Source: Aestuariibacter salexigens DSM 15300
GTDB taxonomy: Bacteria > Pseudomonadota > Gammaproteobacteria > Enterobacterales > Alteromonadaceae
Direction: 5' to 3'
DNA length: 64,000 bases
Assembly (NCBI RefSeq): GCF_000429145.1
Contig: NZ_AUBH01000005.1
Location: 1 to 64,000 of the forward strand
Of this stretch, positions 19,656 to 32,142 are shown piece by piece (position 1 is the first letter of the stretch; each line of letters starts with the position of its first letter). Below the pieces are notes generated by a model, which ran no database searches, was not told the DNA's origin, and saw only the letters and a list, made by a program, of their open reading frames with translations. Both the position numbers and the translations under genes were made by a program.

Positions 19656-20297
19656 ATGCCCTGCCCGCTTTGCCATAGTCCCAACACAAGAGAATATTTT
19701 TCTGACCGCACAAGAGACTATTTACAATGTTCCGTCTGCGATCTTGTATTTGTCGATAGTCAGTTTCTTCCATCAGTTGAGCAGGAGAAGCAAGAGTACG
19801 ATTTGCATCAGAACCACATCAACGATGCGGGTTATGTCCGATTTCTCGAAAAGCTTTTGCTCCCCGTTGCAAAAAGGCTACACGCAAAGGCTAAAGGACT
19901 AGATTTTGGCAGCGGTCCCCAGCCTGTGCTTGCCGCGCTATTTTCACAACGCCAGTTTGAAATGTCGCACTATGATCCCATTTACCACGATGACAAAACA
20001 CTGTTTGAGAAAACATATGATTTCGTCACCGCAAGCGAGGTCGTCGAGCATTTCCATAAGCCATCAGAATCATGGCAGAGAATGGCAAACTTACTTAACG
20101 CAGATGGGCTCCTTGGCGTAATGACAAAACGCGTCATAAGTCGTGAACGATTCGCTAATTGGCATTATAAGAATGACAAGACTCACGTGAGTTTTTATTC
20201 CGACGAGACCATGTTTTGGCTAGCGCAAAAGTTTGGTTGGGATTGCGAGCTTATATCATCAGACGTAGTGCTATTCACCGTCAACAGAGACGAATAG
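19656..20297 (+). CDS. Class I SAM-dependent methyltransferase with N-terminal zinc ribbon
   Basis: The 213-residue protein begins with a CPLC...CSVC zinc-ribbon (residues 2-30) followed by a Rossmann methyltransferase domain with motif I LDFGSGPQP near residue 83, an acidic motif II region (SHYDPIY) and a Methyltransf_11/23-like motif IV (TASEVVEHFHKP). The substrate cannot be read from the sequence. It lies between the CsrC-like RNA and yihI, with its own short leader; genes of this type in this position are frequent in Alteromonadales as far as I know. The start is ATG at 19656. Confidence 0.82.
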   Translation: MPCPLCHSPNTREYFSDRTRDYLQCSVCDLVFVDSQFLPSVEQEKQEYDLHQNHINDAGYVRFLEKLLLPVAKRLHAKAKGLDFGSGPQPVLAALFSQRQFEMSHYDPIYHDDKTLFEKTYDFVTASEVVEHFHKPSESWQRMANLLNADGLLGVMTKRVISRERFANWHYKNDKTHVSFYSDETMFWLAQKFGWDCELISSDVVLFTVNRDE

Positions 20298-20348
20298 CGG
20301 CAAATCATTTACAATCAGCGCCTATCAACTCTGAATCCAAGTTTTCTT

Positions 20349-20804
20349 ATGCCAGGCAGAAAAAAATCTCGTAAAACGGGCCCCATAGGGGTGCGAAAGT
20401 CCAATACAGTTGTTCCCAAAGAGACGGGCAGTCCGAGACGCAAGAAAAAGTCTTCAGGGCGTCCCGCCGGAAGCCGCCATAATATCGAACAAAAAACATC
20501 GCAGCGGAAGAAAGCGCAAGGTAACAAGGACCCACGTCTAGGCAGTAAAACACCGGTTCCCCTTAATCCAATTGAAAAGGTGGTTTCGAAAGACAAAGCA
20601 GTTCCCGTTTACTTTTCTCCTAAAGAGGAGCTTGCAGCGCTTGAGAATGATCCCAGACTGACTGACTTATTGGATAAGGTCGAAAACGATATAGCACTGA
20701 ATAGCGATGATACGCTTTACTTCGAGACGAAAATGCATCGTCATGCCCAACTATGCGAGCTGCTAGGTATCGCTCTTGACGATGATGATCCAGAACAGGA
20801 CTAG
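20349..20804 (+). CDS. yihI: Der GTPase-activating protein YihI
   Basis: YihI stimulates the GTPase activity of Der (EngA) and so tunes 50S ribosome maturation. The 151-residue protein has the family's very basic, low-complexity N-terminal half (PGRKKSRKTGPIGVRKS, KKKSSGRPAGSRHN) and an acidic, helical C-terminal half (NDPRLTDLLDKVE ... DDDDPEQD). The proximity to engB, another ribosome-assembly GTPase, repeats the E. coli order. The start is ATG at 20349. Confidence 0.9.
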   Translation: MPGRKKSRKTGPIGVRKSNTVVPKETGSPRRKKKSSGRPAGSRHNIEQKTSQRKKAQGNKDPRLGSKTPVPLNPIEKVVSKDKAVPVYFSPKEELAALENDPRLTDLLDKVENDIALNSDDTLYFETKMHRHAQLCELLGIALDDDDPEQD

Positions 20805-20843
20805 TGAACTACTCAATAATAAATCGATAAGCGTTATTCACTT

Positions 20844-21299
20844 ATGACTATAGACTCTGTTTGGCCAATCCTGGCCGTAATAGCCGTTCTGATTATTACC
20901 GGGCTGTCTTATTATGCAGGGAGCCTGCTTTATCAATTGCGCCGCCAAACCAAACAGCAAAACCAGGTAAGACAGCAGCGCATTAAAACAATGAGCGACA
21001 GTATTCGCACCATTGCGATGGCTATGCAGCAACAGCAATGCAATCTTTCAGAAGGTGCGATTCGAATTTGCCGACTGCTAGATGCGATGCCGATCGATAA
21101 TGTGCAGCAGTTCAAGCAAGATTTCCCCGCGTTACATGAGCTATTCAACCGGGTCGATGGTTTTGCAACACATGAAGAGCGTGCAGCGCTGAGCAAACAA
21201 CAACGACGCTCACAGGACCGAGAACGCGAAGAAATTGAGGCTGAGCTTGAATCTGATATTCTGAAAGAGCTTCCGCTGTTGCGTTCGTTAACGTTGTAG
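20844..21299 (+). CDS. DUF2489 family membrane-anchored protein
   Basis: The 151-residue protein has one N-terminal transmembrane helix (about residues 8-30) and a cytoplasmic helical domain rich in Q, R and E with a coiled-coil tendency (KQQRRSQDREREEIEAELE). It fits the DUF2489 family, which commonly follows yihI in Alteromonadales and Vibrionales. Its function is unknown. A conserved cysteine pair is visible (QQQCNLSEGAIRICRLLD). It is 39 bases after yihI and probably cotranscribed with it; it converges on tag with five bases between. Confidence 0.82.
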   Translation: MTIDSVWPILAVIAVLIITGLSYYAGSLLYQLRRQTKQQNQVRQQRIKTMSDSIRTIAMAMQQQQCNLSEGAIRICRLLDAMPIDNVQQFKQDFPALHELFNRVDGFATHEERAALSKQQRRSQDREREEIEAELESDILKELPLLRSLTL

Positions 21300-21304
21300 C
21301 GTGC

Positions 21305-21886
21305 TCACGGTTTCCTGGCCTTGGAAACGACGTCAGCGTAACAAAAGCAGTCAGTAGTGTGGTCGTTCACCATGCCAACTGCCTGCATAAAGGCATAACA
21401 GATAGTACTACCAACAAAAGAAAACCCAGCCTTCTTAAGTGCCTTAGACATATTATCAGACGCATTGGTCGTCGTTGGCACCTGACTTTTATCTGACCAC
21501 TGGTTTACTACCGTCTTCCCTTCTGTGAATTGCCATAGAAAATCGCTAAAGTTCACCCCCTGCTCCTGTAAGACAAGATATGCGCGAGCATTTTTTATGA
21601 TTGACTGTATTTTTAAACGATTACGCACAATACCCTTATCTAACATTAATTGTTCAATGTCATTTTCATCCATCCCTGCAATGCGCGAAGGGTCAAAGTC
21701 AAAAAACGCACGTTCATAGTTTTGCTGTTTCTTTAGTATGGTTAGCCAACTCAATCCAGCCTGCTGACCATCGAGGCATAATTTTGCGAACAATTCCCGA
21801 CTATCAACAACGGGCCTGCCCCATATTTTGTCGTGATATTGTTGGTAGAGACTATCGGTAGTCACCCATGCACATCGATTTTGCAT
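21305..21886 (-). CDS. tag: 3-methyladenine DNA glycosylase I
   Basis: Tag excises 3-methyladenine from DNA in base-excision repair. The 193-residue protein has the Tag zinc ligands: C5 in RCAW, H18 in YHDKIWG, and the H and C of NDHTTDC. The helix-hairpin-helix core CLDGQQAGLSWLTILKK and the ATTICY-like segment GSTICYAFMQAVG are intact. I chose MQNRCAWV as the start because the protein then aligns with the family, five codons inside the longest frame. It is divergent from glyQ, the standard tag-glyQS arrangement. Confidence 0.95.
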   Translation of the reverse strand: MQNRCAWVTTDSLYQQYHDKIWGRPVVDSRELFAKLCLDGQQAGLSWLTILKKQQNYERAFFDFDPSRIAGMDENDIEQLMLDKGIVRNRLKIQSIIKNARAYLVLQEQGVNFSDFLWQFTEGKTVVNQWSDKSQVPTTTNASDNMSKALKKAGFSFVGSTICYAFMQAVGMVNDHTTDCFCYADVVSKARKP

Positions 21887-21997
21887 AATTAACCCTATCA
21901 ATTGCCCGTTTTACGGTGTTTAACCTACATTCATTGTTCGACAAAATGTATACTGAGCAGCATTTTTTTAGACCAGATCAGCAGATTGTATAGCAAC

Positions 21998-22915
21998 ATG
22001 CAAAAGTACGACTTACAAACGTTTCAAGGCCTTATTCTGGCTTTGCAGGATTACTGGGCGAGGCAAGGCTGCGTCATTGTGCAACCGCTAGATATGGAAG
22101 TGGGTGCAGGAACCTTCCATCCCATGACTTTTTTACGTTCGCTGGGCCCGGAACCCATTAGTAGCGCTTACGTACAACCTTGTCGACGTCCAACCGATGG
22201 ACGCTACGGTGAGAACCCCAACCGACTGCAGCATTACTATCAATTTCAGGTGATGCTCAAACCTTCACCCAGCAATATTCAGGAACTGTATCTGGATTCA
22301 TTGCGAGAGCTTGGTTTTGATCCATTAGAGCATGACATACGCTTTGTTGAAGATAACTGGGAATCTCCGACGCTCGGAGCCTGGGGGCTCGGATGGGAAG
22401 TATGGTTAAACGGGATGGAAGTCACCCAGTTCACCTACTTTCAACAAGTGGGTGGGCTCGAATGCAAACCTGTCACTGGTGAAATTACTTACGGACTCGA
22501 GCGCCTGGCGATGTATATGCAGAATGTTGACAGTATTTATGATCTCACATGGACAAATGGCCCAATGGGTCGCGTGTCTTACGGTGACGTATTTCATCAA
22601 AACGAGGTAGAACAGTCGGCTTACAATTTCGAACATGCCGATGTTAGTGCCCTATTTGCGCAGTTTGACCAATGCGAAAAAGATAGCCAGAAATTGATAG
22701 AAGCGGGTCTCGCCCTGCCCGCTTATGAACAGGTAATGAAAGCATCTCATGCGTTCAACCTGCTTGATGCGCGACATGCGATATCGGTCACTGAGAGGCA
22801 GCGTTACATTCTTCGCGTAAGAACATTGGCAAAAGCCTGCGCAAATGCTTACTACGAGACCCGTGAAGCGCTGGGTTTCCCACTATGCGGTAAACAGGAG
22901 AGTGCTAATGCGTAA
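21998..22915 (+). CDS. glyQ: Glycyl-tRNA synthetase alpha subunit
   Basis: GlyQ is the catalytic class II synthetase subunit of the bacterial alpha2beta2 glycyl-tRNA synthetase. The 305-residue sequence begins [20 protein letters not shown] and contains [48 protein letters not shown] and the motif 3 segment [12 protein letters not shown]. An open frame extends 32 codons upstream but is not expected in the family. Its last codons overlap the glyS start by eight bases. Confidence 0.97.
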   Translation: MQKYDLQTFQGLILALQDYWARQGCVIVQPLDMEVGAGTFHPMTFLRSLGPEPISSAYVQPCRRPTDGRYGENPNRLQHYYQFQVMLKPSPSNIQELYLDSLRELGFDPLEHDIRFVEDNWESPTLGAWGLGWEVWLNGMEVTQFTYFQQVGGLECKPVTGEITYGLERLAMYMQNVDSIYDLTWTNGPMGRVSYGDVFHQNEVEQSAYNFEHADVSALFAQFDQCEKDSQKLIEAGLALPAYEQVMKASHAFNLLDARHAISVTERQRYILRVRTLAKACANAYYETREALGFPLCGKQESANA

Positions 22916-24974
22916 AGACACCCTTCTTGTAGAGATTGGTACGGAAGAACTGCCGCCCAAATCCTTAAAGTCGCTTGGAGAAGCGTTTTTAGAAAACGTT
23001 TGTGACGAGTTGAAGAAAGCCGAGCTACCGTTTAGTGACGCATCATGGTTCGCAGCACCGCGTAGATTGGCAGTTTGTATTTCTGAACTCAGCGCTAGCC
23101 AGGAAGATAAGACCGTAGAAAAGCGCGGTCCTGCTGTTCAGGCCGCGTTTGACGACCAAGGAAACCCTACCAAAGCTGCCCTCGGCTGGGCAAAGTCAAA
23201 CGGCATTGATGTAAACGATGCGCAGCGCTTAAAGACAGATAAAGGCGAGTGGTTGTTACACACTGCACATGAAACAGGAAAGCCATTACAAGCGCTTGTC
23301 GGTAACATCGTAAATAACGCACTAAATAAGCTGCCTATTCCTAAACCAATGCGTTGGTCAGATTGTGAAGAGCAATTTATAAGGCCAATTCACACCGTAT
23401 GCATTATGTACGGTGACGAGCTAGTAGACGCAACGGTAAAAGGCGTGAAAAGCGATCGAGTATTACGTGGTCATCGCTTCCATGGCGACGGCACAGTCTC
23501 TCTCGGCCATGCAAAGCAGTATCTTGATACTATGCGTAGCCAATATGTTGTTGCAGATTTTAACGAGCGTAAAGAAACAATAAAGCAGCAGCTAAACGAA
23601 CAGGCTAAACAGTTTTCTGCCCAGGCTGATTTTGATGAAGCATTGTTAGAGGAAATCGCATCACTGGTTGAATGGCCTGTGGTGATGTCGGCAACATTTG
23701 ATGATTCTTTCCTGGCAGTACCGAAAGAAGCACTTATCTACACAATGAAGGACGATCAAAAGTACGTCCCACTACTTGATGATAATGGCATTCTGACATC
23801 AAGATTTCTATTCGTTTCTAATATTGATAGTCGTCATCCTCAGAAAGTGATTGAGGGCAACGAAAAAGTCATTCGTCCAAGACTTTCCGACGCTCAGTTC
23901 TTTTTTGATACCGATAAAAAGACACCGTTAATAGAGCGGGTGGATTCACTGCACTCTGTGTTATTCCAAAAGCAATTGGGAACCCTTGCTGATAAGTCTG
24001 AGCGCATCAAACAGTTAGCGGCTTATGTGGCAAGCCAACTTGGTGCAAATACAAGCCATGCACAAAGAGCTGGAGAGTTATGTAAAACAGACCTAATGAC
24101 GAATATGGTTATGGAGTTCCCCGACGTTCAAGGCGTAATGGGTATGCATTATGCTCGTCATGACGGAGAGCCAGAAGACGTAGCAGTAGCAATGTTTGAA
24201 CAGTATTTACCGCGATTCTCTGGCGATGTCATTCCATCTCAACCTGTTAGCTGCGCGCTATCAATTGCTGATAAGCTGGACACACTCGTCGGTATTTTTG
24301 GTATCGGTCTGTTGCCGAAAGGAGACAAGGATCCCTTTGCATTAAGAAGAAATGCAATAGGATTAATACGCGTCATCGCTGAAAATAATCTGTCGCTCGA
24401 CCTTTCCGATCTTATTAGTCAGGCCGTCGATATATACGGTGATCGATTAACTAACAAAGACGTTTTTGAACAACTGCTTGATTTCATTCTCGGTAGGTTT
24501 AAAGCGTACTATCTGGAACAGGGGATATCTCAAGATGTCATTCAGGCGGTAGCTGTAAGACGCCCTACGAAGCCAGCAGATTACGCTGCGCGGATTGCAG
24601 GCGTACTGGCGTTTAAAGCCCTTCCTCAAGCGGAATCTCTTGCTGCGGCGAATAAGCGAGTAGCGAACATACTCGCTAAAAACTCGGTAGAAGAAACTAC
24701 CGAGGTAAACCCTGAGCTTTTCGAAAACGATATTGAACGTCAATTGCACAGCGTTGTTGTGCAGCTCGAAGCAGCTGTCACTCCGCTGATTGAAAGTGGA
24801 CGATATACAGACGTACTGACCTCATTAGCGCAAAGCCAGGCAAGCGTCGATGACTTTTTCGATAACGTTATGGTGATGGCAGACGATGACAAGATACGGA
24901 GCAACAGGCTTGCACTTCTATCGAAACTAAGAACGCTATTTCTGCATACAGCAGACATCTCGTTACTTTCGTAG
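22908..24974 (+). CDS. glyS: Glycyl-tRNA synthetase beta subunit
   Basis: GlyS supplies tRNA binding and other accessory functions to the tetrameric enzyme. The 688-residue sequence begins [13 protein letters not shown], the family signature, followed by FAAPRRLAV-type sequence ([15 protein letters not shown]), and includes the HD-like core GAVMTNMV-equivalent region ([19 protein letters not shown]) and a C-terminal anticodon-binding-like domain. The ATG at 22908 has CAGGAGAG upstream and lies inside the last codons of glyQ, so translation is coupled. An extension to 22845 would only read the other frame of glyQ. Confidence 0.96.
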   Translation: MRKDTLLVEIGTEELPPKSLKSLGEAFLENVCDELKKAELPFSDASWFAAPRRLAVCISELSASQEDKTVEKRGPAVQAAFDDQGNPTKAALGWAKSNGIDVNDAQRLKTDKGEWLLHTAHETGKPLQALVGNIVNNALNKLPIPKPMRWSDCEEQFIRPIHTVCIMYGDELVDATVKGVKSDRVLRGHRFHGDGTVSLGHAKQYLDTMRSQYVVADFNERKETIKQQLNEQAKQFSAQADFDEALLEEIASLVEWPVVMSATFDDSFLAVPKEALIYTMKDDQKYVPLLDDNGILTSRFLFVSNIDSRHPQKVIEGNEKVIRPRLSDAQFFFDTDKKTPLIERVDSLHSVLFQKQLGTLADKSERIKQLAAYVASQLGANTSHAQRAGELCKTDLMTNMVMEFPDVQGVMGMHYARHDGEPEDVAVAMFEQYLPRFSGDVIPSQPVSCALSIADKLDTLVGIFGIGLLPKGDKDPFALRRNAIGLIRVIAENNLSLDLSDLISQAVDIYGDRLTNKDVFEQLLDFILGRFKAYYLEQGISQDVIQAVAVRRPTKPADYAARIAGVLAFKALPQAESLAAANKRVANILAKNSVEETTEVNPELFENDIERQLHSVVVQLEAAVTPLIESGRYTDVLTSLAQSQASVDDFFDNVMVMADDDKIRSNRLALLSKLRTLFLHTADISLLS

Positions 24975-24989
24975 TAAGGGCTAATAGGT

Positions 24990-25469
24990 ATGTTGATATT
25001 ATCAAGTAGGTACCGAAGTTCCTCTGTACGAGGCATTGTGGCTTGCAGTCTGGCGTTGGTATTCTTGTCAGGCTGTTCTTCGCGAATCGCACTGCCTCAA
25101 CAAATTGAAGACAGAAACTACGATAATATGTATCTGAGGGGCGTTTTTAATTGGTGGGAAGCCGATGCAGCCTATAAGTTCACTAAGTCTGGCCCGTCTC
25201 AATATTCTGTAAAAGTGCAGTTGATTGCCGACGGACAGCCTTATGATTTTAAGCTGGCCGATCCTGACTGGACACCTGGATTAACATGCGGTACTGATGA
25301 AACTAGTGACGTTATTGAGGTATCGGATCGCTTTCGATTAGATTGTGGCGCTGAAGAAATTGGTAATTTGCGTTTTACACCCAGTGAAACCGGTGATTTT
25401 CTTTTTATTTTAGACACCTCCAGTGCTTCGAGACCAGTTCTATCTGTATCAAGAGTTAGTCAAGATTAA
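24990..25469 (+). CDS. Predicted outer-membrane lipoprotein with a CBM-like fold
   Basis: The 159-residue protein has a signal sequence ending in the lipobox LSGC (about residues 27-30), so it is a lipoprotein; the residues after the cysteine (SS) do not suggest inner-membrane retention. The mature part contains YLRGVFNWWEADAAYKF and LIADGQPYDFKLADPDWTPG, which recalls the E-set/CBM domains of pullulanase-like enzymes, and two cysteines that could form a disulfide (TCGTD, LDCGAE). I cannot name its function. It is 15 bases after glyS, probably in the same transcript, and a terminator follows. Confidence 0.7.
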   Translation: MLILSSRYRSSSVRGIVACSLALVFLSGCSSRIALPQQIEDRNYDNMYLRGVFNWWEADAAYKFTKSGPSQYSVKVQLIADGQPYDFKLADPDWTPGLTCGTDETSDVIEVSDRFRLDCGAEEIGNLRFTPSETGDFLFILDTSSASRPVLSVSRVSQD

Positions 25470-25492
25470 TTTTATAACTTATTGAATTTATT

Positions 25493-25520
25493 AAAAAAGC
25501 CGGCAGAATGCCGGCTTTTT
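25493..25520. terminator. Bidirectional terminator between lipoprotein gene and gyrB
   Basis: GCCGGC (25499-25504) pairs with GCCGGC (25510-25515), loop AGAAT, with six A residues before and five T residues after. It can serve the rightward glyQS-lipoprotein transcript and the leftward gyrB transcript. Confidence 0.88.
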
Positions 25521-25536
25521 CTTTTCCGCTTAGTTA

Positions 25537-27960
<2,424 letters not shown>

Positions 27961-27967
27961 TTAATGA

Positions 27968-29077
27968 TTACTCCTCATTTACCTGGCCATGTTCCACGTG
28001 GAACATTTTTTTATTTTTATGTTTTCTAAGAAAAGCAAGTTGGTCATTGTCTATCGCCGTAAGCATTAATTGTGAGCCACACGCTAACAACATATCGACG
28101 AAGGTCTCTCTTTTGCTCTCGTCTAACTCTGCTGAGATGTCGTCTAATAAAAACAGAGTCTGCTTTCTACTGCTATTCGATAAGAATTCGCTCTGAGATA
28201 ACTGCAGTGCCGCCACAAGCATTCGCAATTGACCACGAGACAAAATCTCTGCCGCTGGCATACCATCTGCTTTTATTAAGAGGTCACACTTCTGTGGACC
28301 TATAGAGGTATAGCCATATTTAAGGTCAGTGTGCATACGCCCTTGTAATTCGTCGTAGAGATCACTGCCCTCTTGCCATCCTCTATGATACGAAATTTCG
28401 ACTGAAAACTCAGTTATAAATCGCTCAAAGTTTCGTAAAAAATACGGTTTAAGGCGGTCAAAACACGCCCGTCTCGCTTCGTCTAATGCATTTCCGTATG
28501 TCGTGATAGCCTGGGTCCAGTAGTCGATTTGCTGTCGGTCTGACTCCGCTAGATTACCGCTCCTTTGTATTCCTTTTAGCAAGGCATTTCTTTGCTTTAA
28601 CGCTTTATTGAAATATCCTACTTGTTCGTTAAACGAATGTTCCACGTGGAACACCACCCAGTCTAAAAACTTCCTTCTTAGCCCGGGTGCACCAATCACA
28701 ACATCAGAACTTTGCGGAGTAAAAATCTGTATTGGTATTAATGATACAAGGTCTGCTAGACGCATATCCTTGTAACCATTAATGCTAACGGTGACATCAT
28801 CCTTATCTGACCTTGATAACCCCGTAGAAAACATCTTGTTGTTTATAACGTCTTCCATTTTCGCGTGTACAACAAACTTTGATTTTCCATGCTGTATCAC
28901 TGAATGGTGTTTAGATGACCGAAACGAGCGGCCATACCCCAGATAATGAATTGCTTCCAGCAACGAAGACTTGCCACTTCCATTTACGCCAACGAAAACG
29001 TTTAGTGATGGGTCTAAATTGATATCGATATTGCTCAGATTTCTAAAGTCTGAAATCTGAAGAGAATGGAGTTTCAT
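27968..29077 (-). CDS. recF: DNA replication and repair protein RecF
   Basis: RecF is an SMC-like ATPase that helps load RecA at gapped DNA. The 369-residue protein has Walker A GVNGSGKSS (residues 30-38), the signature ILSRGQLRMLVAALQLSQ, and Walker B LFLLDDISAELD near residue 303. It is about twelve residues longer than E. coli RecF; the extra C-terminal tail includes MFHVEH. The six codons at each of two places, VFHVEH (about 143-148) and MFHVEH near the C terminus, encode perfect parS palindromes, so part of this protein sequence seems dictated by the DNA site. Confidence 0.96.
   Translation of the reverse strand: MKLHSLQISDFRNLSNIDINLDPSLNVFVGVNGSGKSSLLEAIHYLGYGRSFRSSKHHSVIQHGKSKFVVHAKMEDVINNKMFSTGLSRSDKDDVTVSINGYKDMRLADLVSLIPIQIFTPQSSDVVIGAPGLRRKFLDWVVFHVEHSFNEQVGYFNKALKQRNALLKGIQRSGNLAESDRQQIDYWTQAITTYGNALDEARRACFDRLKPYFLRNFERFITEFSVEISYHRGWQEGSDLYDELQGRMHTDLKYGYTSIGPQKCDLLIKADGMPAAEILSRGQLRMLVAALQLSQSEFLSNSSRKQTLFLLDDISAELDESKRETFVDMLLACGSQLMLTAIDNDQLAFLRKHKNKKMFHVEHGQVNEE
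27990..28005. other. parS centromere site 1
   Basis: TGTTCCACGTGGAACA is a perfect 16-bp palindrome identical to the chromosomal parS site of Pseudomonas and one class of the bacterial ParB-binding consensus. It lies in the last codons of recF (as MFHVEH on the minus strand), about 15 kb from parB and 11 kb from oriC. Confidence 0.9.
28638..28653. other. parS centromere site 2
   Basis: A second perfect TGTTCCACGTGGAACA palindrome lies 648 bases from the first, again within recF and in the same reading frame (VFHVEH). Two identical sites in one gene argue against chance. Confidence 0.9.
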
Positions 29078-29150
29078 GTAGACAAGAACTCAGACACCTG
29101 GGGCTAACTAACAAAGACGCTCAATAACTGTTAAGTCAGCCTGCCTGTGA

Positions 29151-30254
29151 CTACAAACGCATAGGCATGATGACATAAAGCGCAGAATCGTCTTCTGCGT
29201 CTTCAATCAATGCGCTTGAATTACTATCCGCCAATGATATTTTCACTTTATCTGAGTGAATCGAATTTAATACGTCAATTAAATACGCGACATTAAACCC
29301 AATCTCTAATTCATCGCCCTGATAATCGACTTCTACAATTTCTTCTGCTTCTTCCTGCTCTGGGTTATTAGCAGTAATCTTCAGCTCTCCAGATGCGAGA
29401 TTGAGTCTCACTCCGCGAAACTTTTCATTTGACAGGATGGCAGCACGAGAAAATGCACTTTTGAGCACATCCTTGCTCGCATTCACTTCTTTATCGCCAC
29501 CTTTAGGCAACACACGGCGATAATCCGGGAAACGGCCGTCTACCAGCTTGCTCGTAAAGATAAAATCTGTAGAAAATATACGAATATGGTTAGAGCCGAT
29601 CTGCACTTTTAACAACTTATCGTCTTCTTCGATTAGGCGTGTTATTTCCAATACACCCTTACGAGGAATAATTACCTGACGAGCCGGAAGATTAATATTG
29701 TCATAATGCAAACGACATAACGCTAAACGGTGTCCGTCTGTTGCAACAGTGCGAACTGTTTTTTCTTCAGTCTCAAGCGACATGCCATTTAAATAATACC
29801 TGACATCCTGCTGTGCCATGGAAAAGTGAGTACTATCTATCAAGCGTTTTAAATCCGCTCGTGACAACTCAAATTCAACCTCACCTTCCCAATCTTCAAG
29901 GTTAGGATAGTCTGACGCTGATAGTGTCGATAGTGTATATCGTCCTCTACCCGCCCTGACTACCGCTTTATTCGCATCGACTTCAAAGATGATGTCTGAT
30001 TGTTCTGAGAGACCTCTTACGATATCGAACAACTTCTTCGCTGGGACGGTAATTTCACCTTCCTGATAATCCCCTTCCAGGGAGACGCTTGAGATTAATT
30101 CAACTTCCAAATCTGTACCTGTCAGCCAAAGTGCACCTTCACTTACTTTGATGAGCACATTGGATAAGATAGGTAAGGTATGACGTCGTTCAACTGCGCC
30201 AGAGACTAGTTGAAGTGGTTGAAGAAATTTCTCCCTACTGATGCTGAATTTCAT
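29151..30254 (-). CDS. dnaN: DNA polymerase III beta sliding clamp
   Basis: DnaN forms the ring that tethers DNA polymerase III. The 367-residue sequence has the three-fold repeated clamp architecture, beginning MKFSISREKFLQPLQLVSGA and containing TVATDGHRLALCRL and DFIFTSKLVDGRFPDYRRVLP, and ends with the conserved YVIMPMRL that forms part of the peptide-binding pocket. It follows dnaA after 24 bases and precedes recF by 73, the classical dnaA-dnaN-recF order. Confidence 0.98.
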   Translation of the reverse strand: MKFSISREKFLQPLQLVSGAVERRHTLPILSNVLIKVSEGALWLTGTDLEVELISSVSLEGDYQEGEITVPAKKLFDIVRGLSEQSDIIFEVDANKAVVRAGRGRYTLSTLSASDYPNLEDWEGEVEFELSRADLKRLIDSTHFSMAQQDVRYYLNGMSLETEEKTVRTVATDGHRLALCRLHYDNINLPARQVIIPRKGVLEITRLIEEDDKLLKVQIGSNHIRIFSTDFIFTSKLVDGRFPDYRRVLPKGGDKEVNASKDVLKSAFSRAAILSNEKFRGVRLNLASGELKITANNPEQEEAEEIVEVDYQGDELEIGFNVAYLIDVLNSIHSDKVKISLADSNSSALIEDAEDDSALYVIMPMRL

Positions 30255-30278
30255 CTAGCTAAATTCTCTCTTTTTTGA

Positions 30279-31712
30279 TTAAGAAGATAGTGTTCGGATA
30301 AGGTTTTTATAGTCTTCTTTTATATCATGACTTTCTTCTCTTAGCTGCACTATTTTTTTGCATGCATGGAGAACGGTAGTATGGTCTCTACCACCAAATG
30401 CGTTGCCTATTTCGGGATAGCTATGGTTGGTTAATTCTTTGGCCAGCGCCATCGCCATCTGCCTTGGTCTCGCTACGCTTCGACTGCGGCGTTTAGACAG
30501 AATATCTGACACTTTGATTTTGTAATAATCAGCGACCGTTTTTTGAATATTATCAACAGTGACTAACTTTTCTTGTAGCGCCAGAAGGTCACGCAGGGCA
30601 TCTCGAACAAAATCAATGGTAATTGGACGGCCAGTAAAATTTGCATTAGCGATAACACGATTGAGTGCGCCTTCCAATTCCCTCACATTCGAGCGTAGTC
30701 TTTTTGCAATAAAGAACGCAACTTCGTCTGGCAAGTGAATTTTATTGTCCATTGCTTTTCGCATAAGAATGGCAACGCGAGTTTCGAGTTCAGGTGGCTC
30801 AATGGCGATGGTTAAGCCCCACCCAAACCGGGATTTCAGTCTATCTTCAACACCATTTATTTCTTTTGGATAGCGATCTGACGTAAGAATAATCTGTTGG
30901 TTTCCCTCGAGTAATGCATTGAATGTATGAAAAAACTCTTCTTGCGAACGTTCTTTATTGGCAAAAAACTGAATGTCATCTATCAGCAACGCATCAACCG
31001 AACGGTAAAATCTCTTAAATTCCTCAATAGCATTATTTTGTAACGCTTTAACCATGTCTTGCACGAAACGTTCTGAATGCATGTAGACTATTTTTGCGTT
31101 CGGCTTCTTTTCAACAATTCCATTACCGACCGCATGTAATAAATGTGTTTTACCGAGGCCAGTGCCGCCATAGATAAACAGTGGGTTATAAGCTTCACCT
31201 GGATTACCTGCGACTTGCGACGCGGCCGCTCTGGCAAGCTGATTTGATTTACCTTCTACAAAATTATCAAACAAAAACTTTGGATTAATATTGCTTTTAT
31301 GCTGCGCAGCGACAGGGGCAGTCTCAGAACTGACCCTGTTGGATGACAATACATTGTTTGGCATTTGCAGTGCTTGCTGCTGTTGCTCATTTTGTAAATG
31401 AGGAGAAGTCTGCTTACCCGTACCTATCTTATTATCGGACACTGGAAAAGAAGCAGACGCATGAGGTTGTGCCATTCTCTGTTGCACTTCCAGGCGCAAT
31501 TGCGGAGCGTTAGCTCCACATAACTCCTGCAATATCGCTGTTAACTTATTACGGTACTTATCTTTAACCCAATCTAATACAAATCGGTTCGGTGCAAAAA
31601 GTATCAACGTCTCGGCGTCCTCTTGAGGGCGCAGCGGCCTTATCCACATGTTGAACTGTTGCGAGGGCAATTCCTGTTGCAGCCTATCTAGGCATTGGCT
31701 CCATAATGACAT
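30279..31712 (-). CDS. dnaA: Chromosomal replication initiator DnaA
   Basis: DnaA binds DnaA boxes and melts oriC. The 477-residue protein has domain I ([20 protein letters not shown]), a Q/S-rich domain II linker (about 85-150), AAA+ domain III with Walker [10 protein letters not shown] and Walker [10 protein letters not shown], the initiator motif region, and domain IV with the signature [12 protein letters not shown]. The codons for MWIRPL contain a perfect DnaA box (31640-31648). Its promoter region upstream contains further DnaA-box-like sites, which suggests autoregulation. Confidence 0.98.
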   Translation of the reverse strand: MSLWSQCLDRLQQELPSQQFNMWIRPLRPQEDAETLILFAPNRFVLDWVKDKYRNKLTAILQELCGANAPQLRLEVQQRMAQPHASASFPVSDNKIGTGKQTSPHLQNEQQQQALQMPNNVLSSNRVSSETAPVAAQHKSNINPKFLFDNFVEGKSNQLARAAASQVAGNPGEAYNPLFIYGGTGLGKTHLLHAVGNGIVEKKPNAKIVYMHSERFVQDMVKALQNNAIEEFKRFYRSVDALLIDDIQFFANKERSQEEFFHTFNALLEGNQQIILTSDRYPKEINGVEDRLKSRFGWGLTIAIEPPELETRVAILMRKAMDNKIHLPDEVAFFIAKRLRSNVRELEGALNRVIANANFTGRPITIDFVRDALRDLLALQEKLVTVDNIQKTVADYYKIKVSDILSKRRSRSVARPRQMAMALAKELTNHSYPEIGNAFGGRDHTTVLHACKKIVQLREESHDIKEDYKNLIRTLSS

Positions 31713-32142
31713 ACCGCTAACGTGCTCCTGAATGGGTTGAATACAGCAATAACAGAATAAAAATGAGAAAACGCATTGGGTTCATATTACTGAGCAGAGA
31801 CAAACTAACCGCTTCCAGTAACCTTTGCTTTTGCTATACCTGTGAATTATTTTAAACGCATATCTGGCACGAAGATTGCGCATCTACACCTGCACCAGAT
31901 CCACACAATACATGAGTATACCCTATTGTTTTAAAAGTGTTTTTGGTTTTATTAGATCTTTTTATTTTGTATTTTTTTATATTAGATCTGAGAATTATCA
32001 GTAAAACGTAAGTGGATGAAATTCGGCAAATTTTACACTTTCTGTGGATAGCTAATTCGCACCACAGCAAGTTATCAACAGTAGTGACAAAATAAAACGA
32101 GAACACACCCTCTCTTTTCAATACAAAATCCCTTTGCAGGCA
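31713..32142. promoter_or_regulatory. dnaA/rpmH intergenic region with DnaA-box cluster and AT-rich 13-mer
   Basis: This gene-free stretch contains an origin-like arrangement. DnaA-box matches occur at 32043-32051 (CTATCCACA on the minus strand), 32072-32080 (TTATCAACA) and 31897-31905 (AGATCCACA), with a perfect box at 31640 in dnaA. Between them is an AT-rich block (31921-31990) with GATCTTTTTATTT at 31965-31977, one mismatch from the E. coli oriC left 13-mer, and a second GATC at 31985. A -10-like TATACT lies on the minus strand at 31915-31920. The minimum reading is an autoregulated dnaA promoter; the dnaA-rpmH gap is also where Pseudomonas oriC lies. Confidence 0.55.

Noticed and set aside
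20181-20192. ACTCACGTGAGT palindrome as a further parS site
   Set aside because: Only the central eight bases match the parS core; the flanks disagree with the consensus on both sides, and it lies in a coding region.
31852-32121. 89-codon open frame on the minus strand upstream of dnaA
   Set aside because: It runs across AT-rich origin-like DNA, gives a low-complexity K/N/I-rich product and has no convincing ribosome site.
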